A program made the translations under genes and the position numbers. This document shows positions 26,439 through 36,197 of a DNA stretch of 64,000 nt, piece after piece. The notes below the pieces were generated by a model, which did not search any database, was not told where the DNA came from, and saw only the letters and a list, made by a program, of their open reading frames with translations. Position 1 is the first letter of the stretch. Every line of letters starts with the position of its first letter. Source of the DNA: Sediminibacterium sp. KACHI17 (GTDB lineage Bacteria; Bacteroidota; Bacteroidia; Chitinophagales; Chitinophagaceae); NCBI RefSeq assembly GCF_040362915.1, contig NZ_AP029612.1, positions 1,798,001-1,862,000 on the forward strand, in the 5' to 3' direction.

Positions 26439-26468
26439 CAAAGGTACGGCTTTATGACCGGAGGGCAA
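26439..26468 (-). promoter_or_regulatory. typA promoter
   Basis: On the minus strand TTG (26468-26466) is followed after 19 nt by TACCTTTG (26446-26439), a perfect match, 17 nt before the ATG. Confidence 0.75.
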
Positions 26469-26557
26469 AGGATACATATAAACTTAACAACATATCATAG
26501 CTTAAAGCTGGCTAACTGCCTATAATTCAGTCAGAAATAAACAAAATACAAGGTCGT

Positions 26558-26938
26558 ATGTCTAGTACTTATATGAAAAAAGCAGCTTTCTGGTTATTGG
26601 TTGTCTTTTACCTGTTCGCAGGAGCCAATCACTTTATCAACCCCTCATTTTATAGTGGTTTGATTCCTCCCTATCTGCCTTGGCATGATCTGATCAATAT
26701 CGTATCCGGAATAGCAGAGATCGTATTGGCTGTTTTATTACTTCTGCCTCAAACAAGAATATTAGCAGCAAAAGGAATTATCGTTTTGTTGATTGCATTT
26801 ATTCCTGCACATATTTATTTTATACAGATCAATAGTTGTATTCCTGATGGCCTTTGTGTTCCCCAATGGCTGGGATGGGTTCGTTTGGTACTGATACATC
26901 CAATACTGATCGCATGGGCATGGTGGTGCAGGAAATAA
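26558..26938 (+). CDS. DoxX-like membrane protein
   Basis: A 126-aa protein with four predicted membrane helices and the DoxX-like opening FYLFAGANHFINPSFYSGLIPPYLP. The family is linked loosely to quinone or thiol redox in the membrane; no substrate can be assigned. It is followed 42 bp later by an alpha/beta hydrolase on the same strand. Confidence 0.75.
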   Translation: MSSTYMKKAAFWLLVVFYLFAGANHFINPSFYSGLIPPYLPWHDLINIVSGIAEIVLAVLLLLPQTRILAAKGIIVLLIAFIPAHIYFIQINSCIPDGLCVPQWLGWVRLVLIHPILIAWAWWCRK

Positions 26939-26980
26939 ATATCGGTCAACAATCTGTATCTTAACAGAAACATATCACCC

Positions 26981-27976
26981 ATGCGCATTGTAAAAAGATT
27001 TCTGTTTGTCATCGCTATACTTGGTATTATTTATTTCGTAGGTCCGCATCCTGTAAAGCCGGTGTATACAGCTACTCTTCCGTCCATTCCGGATAACGCA
27101 GCATCATTGGTAGCATACGTGAGTTCGATGGAAAGTAAACATCGATTAAAACCGGATAATGAAGCAAGAATTGTTTGGAACAATGATTCACTAAAAAATA
27201 AAACAGCATATGCTATCGTGTACCTCCATGGCTTTAGCGCCAGTCAGGAAGAAGGGAATCCTGTTCACCGCAACCTGGCAAAACAATTAGGAGCCAATTT
27301 ATATCTATCCCGATTATCCGGACATGGCATCGATACCAGTGATGCTTTATTAGATATGACGGCCACCAGTTTATGGGAAACAGCAAAAGAAGCCTATGCA
27401 ATCGGTAAGCAACTAGGAGATAAAGTTATACTCATGGGTACATCCACTGGCGGCACACTTGCACTTCAGTTAGCAGCTACTTATCCTGAGATCGCAGGCA
27501 TGGTTTTATTATCGCCCAATATTGCTATCAATGACCCCAATGCATGGATCACCAATAATCCATGGGGATTACAAATCGCCAGACTGGTGAAGGGCGGAAA
27601 GATGAATATTGTTCCGAATAAAACAGAGACCTATAAAAAATACTGGAATGATCAATACCGACTCGAAGCAGTAACAGAACTCGAAGAATTGTTGGAGACC
27701 ACTATGAACAAAGAAACATTCCAAAAAATAAAACAACCAACACTCACACTGTATTATTATAAAAATGAAAAAGAGCAAGATCCTGTTGTAAAAGTGAGTG
27801 CCATGAAAAAAATGTTTGAAGAGATCAGCACACCCGCATCACTTAAAAAAATGGTTCCTATTCCTAATGCAGGCAATCATGTTCTGGGTTCTCCTATTCA
27901 GTCAAAAGATGTTGTCACTGTAGAAAAAGAAGCGGCTTTGTTTTTAAAGGAAGTGTTTAGGGGTAATAGTCAATAG
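26981..27976 (+). CDS. alpha/beta hydrolase
   Basis: A 331-aa protein with an N-terminal membrane anchor or signal (IVKRFLFVIAILGIIYFVG). The nucleophile elbow is GTSTGG (about 149-154), the oxyanion strand is YLHGFSAS (about 80), the acid Asp is near EQDPVVKVS and the His is in NAGNHVLGS. The layout resembles carboxylesterase/monoacylglycerol lipase enzymes with a small lid. Substrate unknown. Confidence 0.85.
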   Translation: MRIVKRFLFVIAILGIIYFVGPHPVKPVYTATLPSIPDNAASLVAYVSSMESKHRLKPDNEARIVWNNDSLKNKTAYAIVYLHGFSASQEEGNPVHRNLAKQLGANLYLSRLSGHGIDTSDALLDMTATSLWETAKEAYAIGKQLGDKVILMGTSTGGTLALQLAATYPEIAGMVLLSPNIAINDPNAWITNNPWGLQIARLVKGGKMNIVPNKTETYKKYWNDQYRLEAVTELEELLETTMNKETFQKIKQPTLTLYYYKNEKEQDPVVKVSAMKKMFEEISTPASLKKMVPIPNAGNHVLGSPIQSKDVVTVEKEAALFLKEVFRGNSQ

Positions 27977-28056
27977 ACCATGGTCGATAGTCCATAGTGA
28001 GTAATTAAATGAAAATGTATTTTATTCTGGTATTTTAATGCTGCTATTTATTTTTC

Positions 28057-28100
28057 GTAGTCCATAGACCATGGTTGATGGTCCATGGTTTATGGACTAC
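28057..28100. repeat. CCATGG-type palindromic hairpin upstream of fabH
   Basis: Arms GTAGTCCATAGACCATGG (28057-28074) and CCATGGTTTATGGACTAC (28083-28100) pair along 18 bp with one G-U. A related word (GACCATGGTC, 27977-27986) precedes it. Related copies lie at 13190 and 43827-43852. Confidence 0.75.
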
Positions 28101-28152
28101 TCCCCACCCAATATTTTCCCTAACTTAGCCCGTTACAAATAAACGATTGTCT

Positions 28153-29202
28153 ATGCCCCGCAGTAAAATAGCTGGTATTGGTATGTACGTACCTAAAAAC
28201 GTCGTAACCAATCAAGATCTTACCAAGTATATGGATACCAGTGATGAATGGATCCAAGAACGTACCGGTATCAAAGAAAGAAGATACGCTCACCGTACAG
28301 AAGAGACCACTACTACCATGGCTGTTGAAGCGGCTCGGATCGCTATTGAGCGAGCGGGTACTACAGCTGAAGAGATCGACTTTATTGTTTTTGCTACTTT
28401 ATCACCCGACTATTACTTCCCCGGATGTGGCGTTCTCTTACAAAGAGCTATGAAGATGAAAGAGATCGGCGCATTGGATGTTCGTAATCAGTGCAGCGGA
28501 TTTGTGTATGCGTTAAGTGTGGCCGATCAGTTCATTCAAACTGGCATGTATAAAAACATTCTTGTGGTAGGAAGTGAGAAGCATTCATTTGGCTTGGATT
28601 TCTCTACCCGTGGTAGAAATGTTTCTGTGATCTTTGGTGATGGTGCAGGCGCTGTGGTATTACAGCCTACTGAAGACAAAAACCAAGGAATCCTGAGTAC
28701 TCATTTACACAGTGACGGAGAATCTGCTGAGATTCTGGCCATGTACAATCCGGGTACACATGCCAATTATTGGGCCGATAAGAATTATGCAGATTTTGAT
28801 GATGCAGAGATCGGTCAGATGTTTATGAGTCATAAGATGATCGACAACGCTCAGAATTTCCCATTCATGGATGGCCCTTCTGTTTTCAAAAAAGCAGTTG
28901 TGAAGTTTCCGGAAGTGATCGTTGAAGCATTGGCAAAAAATAATTACCAGCCTTCAGATATCAATATGCTGATTCCACACCAGGCGAATCTTAGGATCAG
29001 TCAGTTCGTACAACAAAAACTAGGCTTACAGGATTCGCAGGTATATAATAATATCCAACATTACGGAAACACTACTGCAGCTTCAGTTCCTATCGCTTTG
29101 TGTGAGGCTTGGGAAAAAGGACTCATCAAAAATGGAGATCTTGTTTGCCTGGCAGCTTTTGGTAGCGGGTTCACCTGGGCTAGCGCCTTACTAAAATGGT
29201 AG
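28153..29202 (+). CDS. fabH: 3-oxoacyl-ACP synthase III (FabH/KASIII family)
   Basis: A 349-aa thiolase-fold condensing enzyme. The catalytic Cys lies in RNQCSGFVYA (about 115), the His in IPHQAN and the Asn in HYGNTTAAS. It starts fatty acid chains by condensing acyl-CoA with malonyl-ACP. The family is about 330 aa; this one has an extra segment around EILAMYNPGTHANYWADKNYADFD, a variant common in Bacteroidota. The ATG at 28153 was preferred to a TTG two codons upstream. Confidence 0.92.
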   Translation: MPRSKIAGIGMYVPKNVVTNQDLTKYMDTSDEWIQERTGIKERRYAHRTEETTTTMAVEAARIAIERAGTTAEEIDFIVFATLSPDYYFPGCGVLLQRAMKMKEIGALDVRNQCSGFVYALSVADQFIQTGMYKNILVVGSEKHSFGLDFSTRGRNVSVIFGDGAGAVVLQPTEDKNQGILSTHLHSDGESAEILAMYNPGTHANYWADKNYADFDDAEIGQMFMSHKMIDNAQNFPFMDGPSVFKKAVVKFPEVIVEALAKNNYQPSDINMLIPHQANLRISQFVQQKLGLQDSQVYNNIQHYGNTTAASVPIALCEAWEKGLIKNGDLVCLAAFGSGFTWASALLKW

Positions 29203-29300
29203 TATTGACGCTTTAACAGGATTTTACAGAAAGAAATTGCAATATTGCAGTTGCTCAAACGACAGATCCTGTAAGCAAGTCAAGACTCATTAAATAGGAG

Positions 29301-30206
29301 ATGATGGAAAGAAAAATTGTGTACCTGGTAAATCCTATCTCAGGAACATCCAGAAAAGACGGGATCAAAAAACTGATTGAAAAAGAAACCACGGAACGAT
29401 CGATCCCTTTTGAGATCATGCATACGAATGCCGGAGGACATTATCAGTTACTTCGTGAAAAAATAAGGGCGGAACATTTTACAGATGTGGTGATCATTGG
29501 GGGCGATGGAACAGTGAATCAAGTTACACAGGCCTTACATGGATTGCCTGTACGTTTTGGTATCATACCCGTAGGATCCGGCAACGGACTTGCTTTGGCC
29601 GCACGTATTCCCACAAAACCTGAACTCGCACTATCTCTCATCTTTGAAGGAAGAGCTAAATCCATCGATGCTTTCATGGTGAATGACCATTATTCCTGCA
29701 TGCTCAGTGGTATTGGTTTTGACGCACAAGTAGCACATGATTTCGCCAGTAAAGCTTCCAGAGGATTGTTGACTTATACGCAACAAAGCATCATCAATTA
29801 CTTCAGGGCTAACCCTTATCAGTTTGAAATCAAACTGGATAATTTTTCTTTTTTTTCTGAGGCTTTTTTTATCAGCATTGCCAATAGCAATCAGTTTGGC
29901 AATAATTTTAAGATCGCACCACAAGCAAGTCTGCATGACGGTATGCTTGATATCGTGATCGTACAAAAAATGAATAAAGCAAAACTGCCATTCGCTATTC
30001 TCAGACAAATACGTGGTAATAATAAACTGCAGCAGCTGGTAGAAGATATGACGCAGAAAAATATCCTTTACTTTCAAACCCCTTCTATCACGATTCGTAA
30101 CCTCAAACATGCACCATTACATATTGATGGTGAGCCAAGAGAAACTGAAGAGGAGTTTAGCGTCCACATCATGCCTCAGTATTTTGAGCTGATACAGCCT
30201 GAATGA
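29301..30206 (+). CDS. diacylglycerol/lipid kinase (YegS/DgkB family)
   Basis: A 301-aa DAGK catalytic-domain protein. It has the nucleotide-binding GGDGTVNQV (about 73-81), IPVGSGNGLA and the C-terminal DGMLDIVIV and HIDGEPRE. It phosphorylates diacylglycerol or a related lipid, returning it to phospholipid synthesis. Two Met codons open the gene and either could be used. Confidence 0.9.
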   Translation: MMERKIVYLVNPISGTSRKDGIKKLIEKETTERSIPFEIMHTNAGGHYQLLREKIRAEHFTDVVIIGGDGTVNQVTQALHGLPVRFGIIPVGSGNGLALAARIPTKPELALSLIFEGRAKSIDAFMVNDHYSCMLSGIGFDAQVAHDFASKASRGLLTYTQQSIINYFRANPYQFEIKLDNFSFFSEAFFISIANSNQFGNNFKIAPQASLHDGMLDIVIVQKMNKAKLPFAILRQIRGNNKLQQLVEDMTQKNILYFQTPSITIRNLKHAPLHIDGEPRETEEEFSVHIMPQYFELIQPE

Positions 30207-30208
30207 TC

Positions 30209-32440
30209 TCATTTCAATAAAGCTGCCAATCGTTTGAATTCTTTTTGATTGTCTGATGCTTTTAAAGCAAGTGTGATATCTCTTTTCTCAGAAGCGGTCA
30301 GGTGAAAACTCAAACTGGCCGGCGCTTCTGTACGAGAAGGTACATATTGGAAGCAAATACGATGAAAATGGTCACCATACGCTTCAGAGCTGAATTCCAG
30401 CTGATCATGTTGATAGTAATCCTGTAGTTTGAACCAGTTATTCTGCAAGATCAAAAATGGTTTGGTGAAAGCACTGATCAGGCTTCCGCTTTCCAAAGGT
30501 CTGTCCCAGTCACTTAAACTCCTATCGCGCAGTTGTAACAAGATCACTTTGCTGGTATTCTCACGCAACCAGTCTTTAAAAACATCCATAAAACGTAAGG
30601 AAGATTCCTGCCCGAAATTATCTCTCAAACCTGCATCCATTACATCAACAACAGGATCAGTGGGTAACCAAACATTGGGAAGCACATAAGGGAAAGTTGC
30701 ATTCATGCGTAATGCGGAAAGAATACCAATATTGGTAGCATCTTTTTGTGGAAGAAAACTGTGAAAGTCTATTGCATCAGCATCCATTACATTGATCTTG
30801 GTAGTATCAGTGAGGGGACGCATCATAAAACGTGCGGGATGCGTAGCCATTACTAGTTTTCGTCCGTCTCTGGTGATCACCGCATTGAAAAACATCATTG
30901 GGATCTCCGCATTTGCTTCCGGCTTTCGATAGTCATTCAATGTTTTATTGAGATACCCTCTTGTATTTTCATTTAGCTTTTGTTCAAAAGCATATCCCCT
31001 GTCTTTTGTATAACTATATCCATGTGCCTGAAAAGGTTTTGCCGGACCAATCAGGTCTCTTGTAACAAATGATGAGAACAGAGGATTCAATAAATCACGG
31101 GAAATATCTTTCAGGTATTGTTGATCTTGAAGATTAATAGCTTCTCCTTGTTGTTTTCTATAATACAGTTCCCTGAAATAAGCTGCGCCTAACATTCCTC
31201 CCGAAGCTCCGCTGATCAGAAAAGTTTGTTGCATCAATTTACCACCCATTAAACTATCTAGTGACTGTAATGCATTCATTGTGAACGTAGCACTTCTGAT
31301 ACCACCACCACTGGTATTGATCAGGATCATCACAGGTTTGGGGCTTGATTGCCGGGCCTTCCATTTATTCAGAATATTGATATAGGCCTGCTTATCGGCT
31401 ACTATATTACTGTCACTCGCCAAATGCATGATGGACGCTCGTGAGTATTCAGGTCTTCCCTCTTTACTATTATAACTCAGTCCATACGCTTTATTCCGAA
31501 GATCAATGATCTCTTGCTGGTATAGCCAGTTGATTCCCAAGTATACAATCACAACCAGCGGTATGCTCCAGCTATGTAAGAAGGTAGAAATAGCTCCTGC
31601 ACCAGCGATCAGGATCGCAAAAAAGATAGTGATACTGGCTGCTGCAGGCAATTGAAACAATCTTGTATCTGAGATGTATCCGGTGCCGATCAAAAAAACA
31701 AAAGCAATTGTGATGGCGATTACTGCTGCAAAATGATGTCGTTTAAATACTGAATCGAGAAAGTCCTGACTATAATGTCTTACATCTCTGGGTTTTCTCA
31801 AACCAAAACGCGCGCTAAAAAACCATTCTACCCGAAGCTCGGGTTTGGGTTTGGGCAAAGGATTATTTTTAGAAGCCAATGCATAATGAACGTTGGCCGT
31901 ATCTATGATCGTTGCCATACTTCTATAAATGGTCTTATCAGCACCAAAAAAGTAGACGAACGCAATAAGTATCGATAAAAATAAACCGCCGGCAAACCCC
32001 AATACCATCAGCACTATTGCTTTTGTTTCAAATAACTCCTGGTATCTGGCATAGTCTATGGCATTATTAAAATAAAATACAAGGAACAGGATCGGAAGTA
32101 TCGCATTATTGATACAATATTTTAAAAAGGGTTGTGCAGTAGTTGCCAGAAAACGAAAATATTTACTGAACAAAATGAAAGTGGTAATATTCCAACTCAT
32201 GATAAAGATCCCAACTGCAAAACCAACGATAGCAGTACTCAATGCATTGATCTTTCCAAAATATTCAGGACCCAGAAATAAGGAGTTCGCACCAAATGCA
32301 CGCATGAAACTACCGCCAACTGTAGAGAACAAAATATACCAGAAGACAAGAAATACTTGGTATTTACGAAGATGAAGCAACAATAACTGAACAGGAAAAG
32401 AGAACCAAAAACCTGTCAAGTATAGCTTCAATTTTTCCAT
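30209..32440 (-). CDS. patatin-like phospholipase with N-terminal membrane domain
   Basis: A 743-aa protein. Residues about 1-320 hold many membrane helices, and the C-terminal half is a patatin domain with the oxyanion hole in SGGGIRS, the nucleophile Ser in ISGASGGMLG and the catalytic dyad Asp in MDAGLRDNFG. It probably cleaves acyl lipids at the membrane. The Met at 32440 was chosen because the 14 residues upstream (from 32482) lack family character and MEKLKLYLTGFWFSFPVQLL looks like a natural start. It follows ctaA by 48 bp and its stop lies 2 bp from the lipid kinase stop. Confidence 0.82.
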   Translation of the reverse strand: MEKLKLYLTGFWFSFPVQLLLLHLRKYQVFLVFWYILFSTVGGSFMRAFGANSLFLGPEYFGKINALSTAIVGFAVGIFIMSWNITTFILFSKYFRFLATTAQPFLKYCINNAILPILFLVFYFNNAIDYARYQELFETKAIVLMVLGFAGGLFLSILIAFVYFFGADKTIYRSMATIIDTANVHYALASKNNPLPKPKPELRVEWFFSARFGLRKPRDVRHYSQDFLDSVFKRHHFAAVIAITIAFVFLIGTGYISDTRLFQLPAAASITIFFAILIAGAGAISTFLHSWSIPLVVIVYLGINWLYQQEIIDLRNKAYGLSYNSKEGRPEYSRASIMHLASDSNIVADKQAYINILNKWKARQSSPKPVMILINTSGGGIRSATFTMNALQSLDSLMGGKLMQQTFLISGASGGMLGAAYFRELYYRKQQGEAINLQDQQYLKDISRDLLNPLFSSFVTRDLIGPAKPFQAHGYSYTKDRGYAFEQKLNENTRGYLNKTLNDYRKPEANAEIPMMFFNAVITRDGRKLVMATHPARFMMRPLTDTTKINVMDADAIDFHSFLPQKDATNIGILSALRMNATFPYVLPNVWLPTDPVVDVMDAGLRDNFGQESSLRFMDVFKDWLRENTSKVILLQLRDRSLSDWDRPLESGSLISAFTKPFLILQNNWFKLQDYYQHDQLEFSSEAYGDHFHRICFQYVPSRTEAPASLSFHLTASEKRDITLALKASDNQKEFKRLAALLK

Positions 32441-32488
32441 TGGATATCCATTATGATGGATCACACAGCATGGCAATCGCATCGTTGT

Positions 32489-33559
32489 TCAGACTATCTT
32501 TCCTTTTGCCCGGATTACAAAAAGTGTACACACGAGTGATAGTAACAAACACATCCCTGTGAGCTGATGTATTTGTGCCATCCATTCAAATGTCCCCCAT
32601 TGTCCGGGTATAATTCCTGTGCTCGTCAAGATACTAAAAATCCCTAGCAGAACCTGAAGAACGGTAAGTATTAACGGTATCATTCGGATCTGATGAAACA
32701 AGACCGACCCCTTCGTTTTCCAAAGTTGGGCAGACCAAATGATCATCATGATCAATAACACATAAGCGAGTCCTCTATGAATGAAATGGACCAATATTTT
32801 GTTATCAATAAAATTCAACAGAAATGGCTCATGTGAAAATAAGCTTGAGGGTATCCATTCCCCGTTGATCTTTGGCCAGGTAGCTGCCACGTTAGCAGCT
32901 TTATGTCCGGCCATCAAAGCCCCATACAGTAATTGGATCACTAAAACTGCGATCAATATCAGGTTCATTTTACGTAGTGGTCGCTGATGTATGATCTGAT
33001 CTTCTTTGACCAACAATTTCAATGCAAACCAAAACGTATAACACAACAAACCCAAAGCGAAAATAAAATGTAAAGCCAATCGCGTAGGTTTCACATATAC
33101 TGCATCACCTGTCAATCCGCTAGCCACCATGATCCAGCCAACCGCTCCTTGCAAAATCCCCAACACAAAAAGAATGACCAAGGGGCGGATCATTTCCTTT
33201 TTGAAATGTTTGCGTACGAGGAACCAGATAAATCCACCTGCAAAAACCAATCCGATCAACCTGGCCCATAAACGGTGAAACCATTCCCAGAAAAAAATAA
33301 ATTTGAAATCATTCAATGTGAATTCGAAATTCAATAATTGAAACTGAGGTGTTTGCCGATACTTATCGAATTCGATCATCCAGGCTTGTTCATTCAGTGG
33401 TGGTAAAGTGCCGGTGATCACATCCCATTCAGTGATAGATAAGCCACTACCCGTTAAACGAGTGATCCCTCCCAATGCCACCTGAATGATCGTCATGATC
33501 ACCCCTAATAACAACCATCTTGCCACTAACTTAGATGAATACTGATTTCCCTGCTCCAT
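32489..33559 (-). CDS. ctaA: heme A synthase (COX15/CtaA)
   Basis: A 356-aa membrane protein with eight predicted helices. It has the family motifs [25 protein letters not shown] and [11 protein letters not shown], and later histidines in [10 protein letters not shown] and [10 protein letters not shown]. It oxidises the methyl group of heme O to give heme A for cytochrome c oxidase. CtaB, which supplies heme O, is at 62204-63103. TAAATTTG at 33589-33582 is a likely -7 box. Confidence 0.95.
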   Translation of the reverse strand: MEQGNQYSSKLVARWLLLGVIMTIIQVALGGITRLTGSGLSITEWDVITGTLPPLNEQAWMIEFDKYRQTPQFQLLNFEFTLNDFKFIFFWEWFHRLWARLIGLVFAGGFIWFLVRKHFKKEMIRPLVILFVLGILQGAVGWIMVASGLTGDAVYVKPTRLALHFIFALGLLCYTFWFALKLLVKEDQIIHQRPLRKMNLILIAVLVIQLLYGALMAGHKAANVAATWPKINGEWIPSSLFSHEPFLLNFIDNKILVHFIHRGLAYVLLIMMIIWSAQLWKTKGSVLFHQIRMIPLILTVLQVLLGIFSILTSTGIIPGQWGTFEWMAQIHQLTGMCLLLSLVCTLFVIRAKGKIV

Positions 33560-33665
33560 AATACCCGGCTTGAATGAAACGCAAATTTACCCCCTTCATA
33601 AAAGGAAGCCTTATTTTGTGCATGGTATTTTCCGATTATTAGGAACTTTGTTCAATTTTTATCAG

Positions 33666-34265
33666 ATGCTACAATCCTCCTTTCAAACCCAACTAAAGGA
33701 AGCCGGCTGCGATGAGGCCGGAAGGGGTTGTTATGCGGGTCCGGTTTTTGCTGCAGCAGTGATACTTCCACAAGATTTTCATCACCCATTATTGAACGAC
33801 AGTAAACAGTTGAATGAAAAACAGCGAGCACTATTAAGACCTATCATTGAAAAAGAATCCCTCAGTTGGGCCGTAGCTTTTGTTGGTTGTGAAGAAATCG
33901 ACAAGATCAATATTTTAAAAGCATCATGGAAGGCCATGCATCTTGCGATTGAACAGTTATCGCCATTACCGGAGTTATTATTGATCGATGGTAATCGTTT
34001 TACAGCTTTCAAAAATATCCAACATCATTGTATCGTAAAAGGTGATGGCATCTATGCCTCTATCGCTGCGGCCAGTATTCTTGCCAAAACTTATCGAGAT
34101 GAATACATGTTAAAACTCCACCAACAATACCCACAATATGGTTGGCATAACAATAAGGGATATGGTACGGCTGAACATCGAAAAGCGATAGAAAAATATG
34201 GACTTTGTGAGCATCACAGAAAGAGCTTTAATATTCTACCGCAGCAATTGGAGTTAAGATTATAA
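33666..34265 (+). CDS. rnhB: ribonuclease HII
   Basis: A 199-aa enzyme removing RNA from RNA-DNA hybrids. It has the signature [15 protein letters not shown] with the catalytic DE pair, LLIDG and [17 protein letters not shown]. The ATG at 33666 gives the normal length; an upstream in-frame ATG at 33570 would add 32 residues unlike the family and would overlap the region needed for the promoters. Confidence 0.95.
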   Translation: MLQSSFQTQLKEAGCDEAGRGCYAGPVFAAAVILPQDFHHPLLNDSKQLNEKQRALLRPIIEKESLSWAVAFVGCEEIDKINILKASWKAMHLAIEQLSPLPELLLIDGNRFTAFKNIQHHCIVKGDGIYASIAAASILAKTYRDEYMLKLHQQYPQYGWHNNKGYGTAEHRKAIEKYGLCEHHRKSFNILPQQLELRL

Positions 34266-34270
34266 AATGT

Positions 34271-34879
34271 TCACTCACTCCACTCGCCTGCACCTTCACG
34301 TATAACTTCATACGTATCCTGTGTACAGTCAATAACGGTGGAAGGTACCATACCTCCTATTCCGCCATCAATGACAATATCTACCAGCTTTCCAAACTTT
34401 TCATACATGATCTCAGGATCTGTATACTCTTCTACCATATCACCCGGTAATGATGCTGATAAAATAGGATGACGAAGTTCTTTGACGATGTGGCGTGCAA
34501 TATTGTTATCCGGTACACGCAGTCCGATCGTACTCTTTTTACTTTGCAGGATCTTAGGCACTTCTTTACTGGCGGGTAAGATAAAAGTATAAGGCCCTGG
34601 TAGGTAATGTTTTAATAATCGATACAGCGGAGTAGAGATACTTTTGGTGTACTGACTCAGATCACTCAAATCATAACAAACAAAACTGAGTTGTGCTTTA
34701 TTTGGATCTACTTGTTTGATCCTTGCGATTCGTTCCACTGCTTTATGCTGAAAAATATCACATCCAAGACCATAAATGGTGTCTGTGGGGTAAATAATGA
34801 CGCCTCCAGATAACAAACATTCAGCGATGGTCCGAAGATGTCTTGGGTTGGGATTATCGGGGTGAACCTGCAGCAGCAT
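34271..34879 (-). CDS. yciO: YrdC/Sua5-domain protein, YciO type
   Basis: A 202-aa single-domain protein. The opening HPDNPNPRHLRTIAECLLSGGVIIYPTDTIYGLGCDIF and LPGPYTFILPASKEVPKILQSKKSTIGLRVP match E. coli YciO more closely than TsaC, and the SxN motif of TsaC is replaced by SASLPGD. It is usually annotated as threonylcarbamoyl-AMP synthase (tRNA t6A). The YciO resemblance makes that activity less certain. The ATG at 34879 was preferred to an upstream TTG. Confidence 0.85.
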   Translation of the reverse strand: MLLQVHPDNPNPRHLRTIAECLLSGGVIIYPTDTIYGLGCDIFQHKAVERIARIKQVDPNKAQLSFVCYDLSDLSQYTKSISTPLYRLLKHYLPGPYTFILPASKEVPKILQSKKSTIGLRVPDNNIARHIVKELRHPILSASLPGDMVEEYTDPEIMYEKFGKLVDIVIDGGIGGMVPSTVIDCTQDTYEVIREGAGEWSE

Positions 34880-34969
34880 TACTAAATATAAACCCAAATC
34901 GTGAAAATCGAAAATCTGTAAAGATGCCCTTATTGGGTGATTAGGCTTTTATTAACAACCCAATCGACT

Positions 34970-34977
34970 TATTTTTG
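34970..34977 (+). promoter_or_regulatory. -7 box TATTTTTG before the cupin gene
   Basis: Perfect TAnnTTTG, 14 nt before the ATG at 34992. The upstream element is only TTT. Confidence 0.45.
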
Positions 34978-34991
34978 CGAAAAAAAGCAAA

Positions 34992-35876
34992 ATGCGTTTA
35001 TCGGAAGTAGATATAGTGGATACGATCAGCCCTGCTGATTTTAAAGAGCATTATTATCTTCCCAAGCGCCCGGTCGTTATACGTGATCTTGCCAAATCTT
35101 GGCCTGCATATGAGAAGTGGAATTGGGATTACTTTAAAACACTGGTGGGTGATAAAAGAGTAGGCTTATACAACAATATCAAAAGCGACGCCTACACTCC
35201 GATCAATACAGCTGATGATTACAAGACTTTCGGTGACTATATTGACATGATACGAACCGGACCCGCGGCATGGCGTATTTTTCTTTTCAACATTTTTGAG
35301 CATGCTCCTCAGCTGACCAAAGATTTTACCTGGCCGGATACATTGATGAATGGCTTTGTAAAAAGATATCCGATGCTTTTTGTGGGAGGGGCTACCAGTA
35401 TTACGCACATGCATTTTGATATTGACATGAGTCATATCCTGCACACGCAATTTGTTGGCAGGAAAAAAGTATTACTATTCCCATTTGAGGAGCAATTTAA
35501 ACTTTACAGAAAGCCTTTTGAAGTATTGAGTCTGGCTGATTTCAGCCATTACCACCACCAAAACGGATCACCTGACTACGACCAATTTCCTGCGTTAAAA
35601 CTTGCACAAGGATTTGATGTCACACTGGAGCATGGCGATACGCTTTTCATGCCAGCAGGATACTGGCATCACATGGAATATCTGGATAGTGGTTTTGCGA
35701 TGAGCTTAAGAGCGATGCAGTCTTCAGTCTCAGGAAAAATAAAAGGAGTATGGAATTTATTCGGGATGCGGAATATTGATACGGTCATGAAAAAAACAGT
35801 TCCTCATCCCTGGTATAACTGGAAGCGAAAGAAAATATTTGAACAAGCTGAAAAAGAACTAAGAAAAGGATCTTGA
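34992..35876 (+). CDS. JmjC/cupin-8 domain putative Fe(II)/2-oxoglutarate hydroxylase
   Basis: A 294-aa protein with the JmjC-like cupin 8 fold. Iron ligands are visible as H141 and D143 in THMHFDID and a distal His near 226 in PAGYWHHMEY. The lead-in YLPKRPVVIRDLAKSWPAYEKWNWDYF is typical of FIH/JMJD5-like hydroxylases. The target could be a protein side chain or small molecule; nothing in the context says which. A terminator follows 10 bp downstream. Confidence 0.83.
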   Translation: MRLSEVDIVDTISPADFKEHYYLPKRPVVIRDLAKSWPAYEKWNWDYFKTLVGDKRVGLYNNIKSDAYTPINTADDYKTFGDYIDMIRTGPAAWRIFLFNIFEHAPQLTKDFTWPDTLMNGFVKRYPMLFVGGATSITHMHFDIDMSHILHTQFVGRKKVLLFPFEEQFKLYRKPFEVLSLADFSHYHHQNGSPDYDQFPALKLAQGFDVTLEHGDTLFMPAGYWHHMEYLDSGFAMSLRAMQSSVSGKIKGVWNLFGMRNIDTVMKKTVPHPWYNWKRKKIFEQAEKELRKGS

Positions 35877-35885
35877 AGCTAAAAG

Positions 35886-35912
35886 AAAAAGGCGGCCTTG
35901 TGCCGCCTTTTT
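35886..35912 (+). terminator. intrinsic terminator after the cupin gene
   Basis: AAAAAGGCGGC / GCCGCCTTTTT with loop CTTGT. Confidence 0.92.
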
Positions 35913-36022
35913 CACTTGTAACCCCTAATGAAAACTGAATACGAGAAAATCTACCAGCATTGCTGCTTTTTTATCTTCTCTACCCATGGTAAATGTAGGA
36001 TACTCAGTAGGAAAATCCAACG

Positions 36023-36073
36023 TAGAAAACACCCAAAATATTAGGGTGTTTTCACTGAAAAGAATACAGTGAA
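36023..36073. other. two overlapping hairpins upstream of the NarL-type regulator
   Basis: GAAAACACCC...GGGTGTTTTC (about 36025-36051) and TTTTCACTG...CAGTGAAAA (about 36047-36073) share the TTTTC segment, so only one can form fully at a time. They lie about 125 bp before the regulator start. The rest of the 285-bp spacer shows nothing else recognisable. Confidence 0.5.
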
Positions 36074-36197
36074 AATCTCGGAAGTTAATTCAGGATATAA
36101 CAGAGATTTGCAAACCAAAAAAAGCGTAATTTTCTGATCCGAACCTACCCTAAGTAACACTTATGTGTAGTTTTCATCGCTGTTAACTGTTTTGCAT

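Noticed and set aside
29631..30110. 159-aa minus-strand frame inside the lipid kinase gene
   Set aside because: Antisense to the catalytic domain, with no family features.
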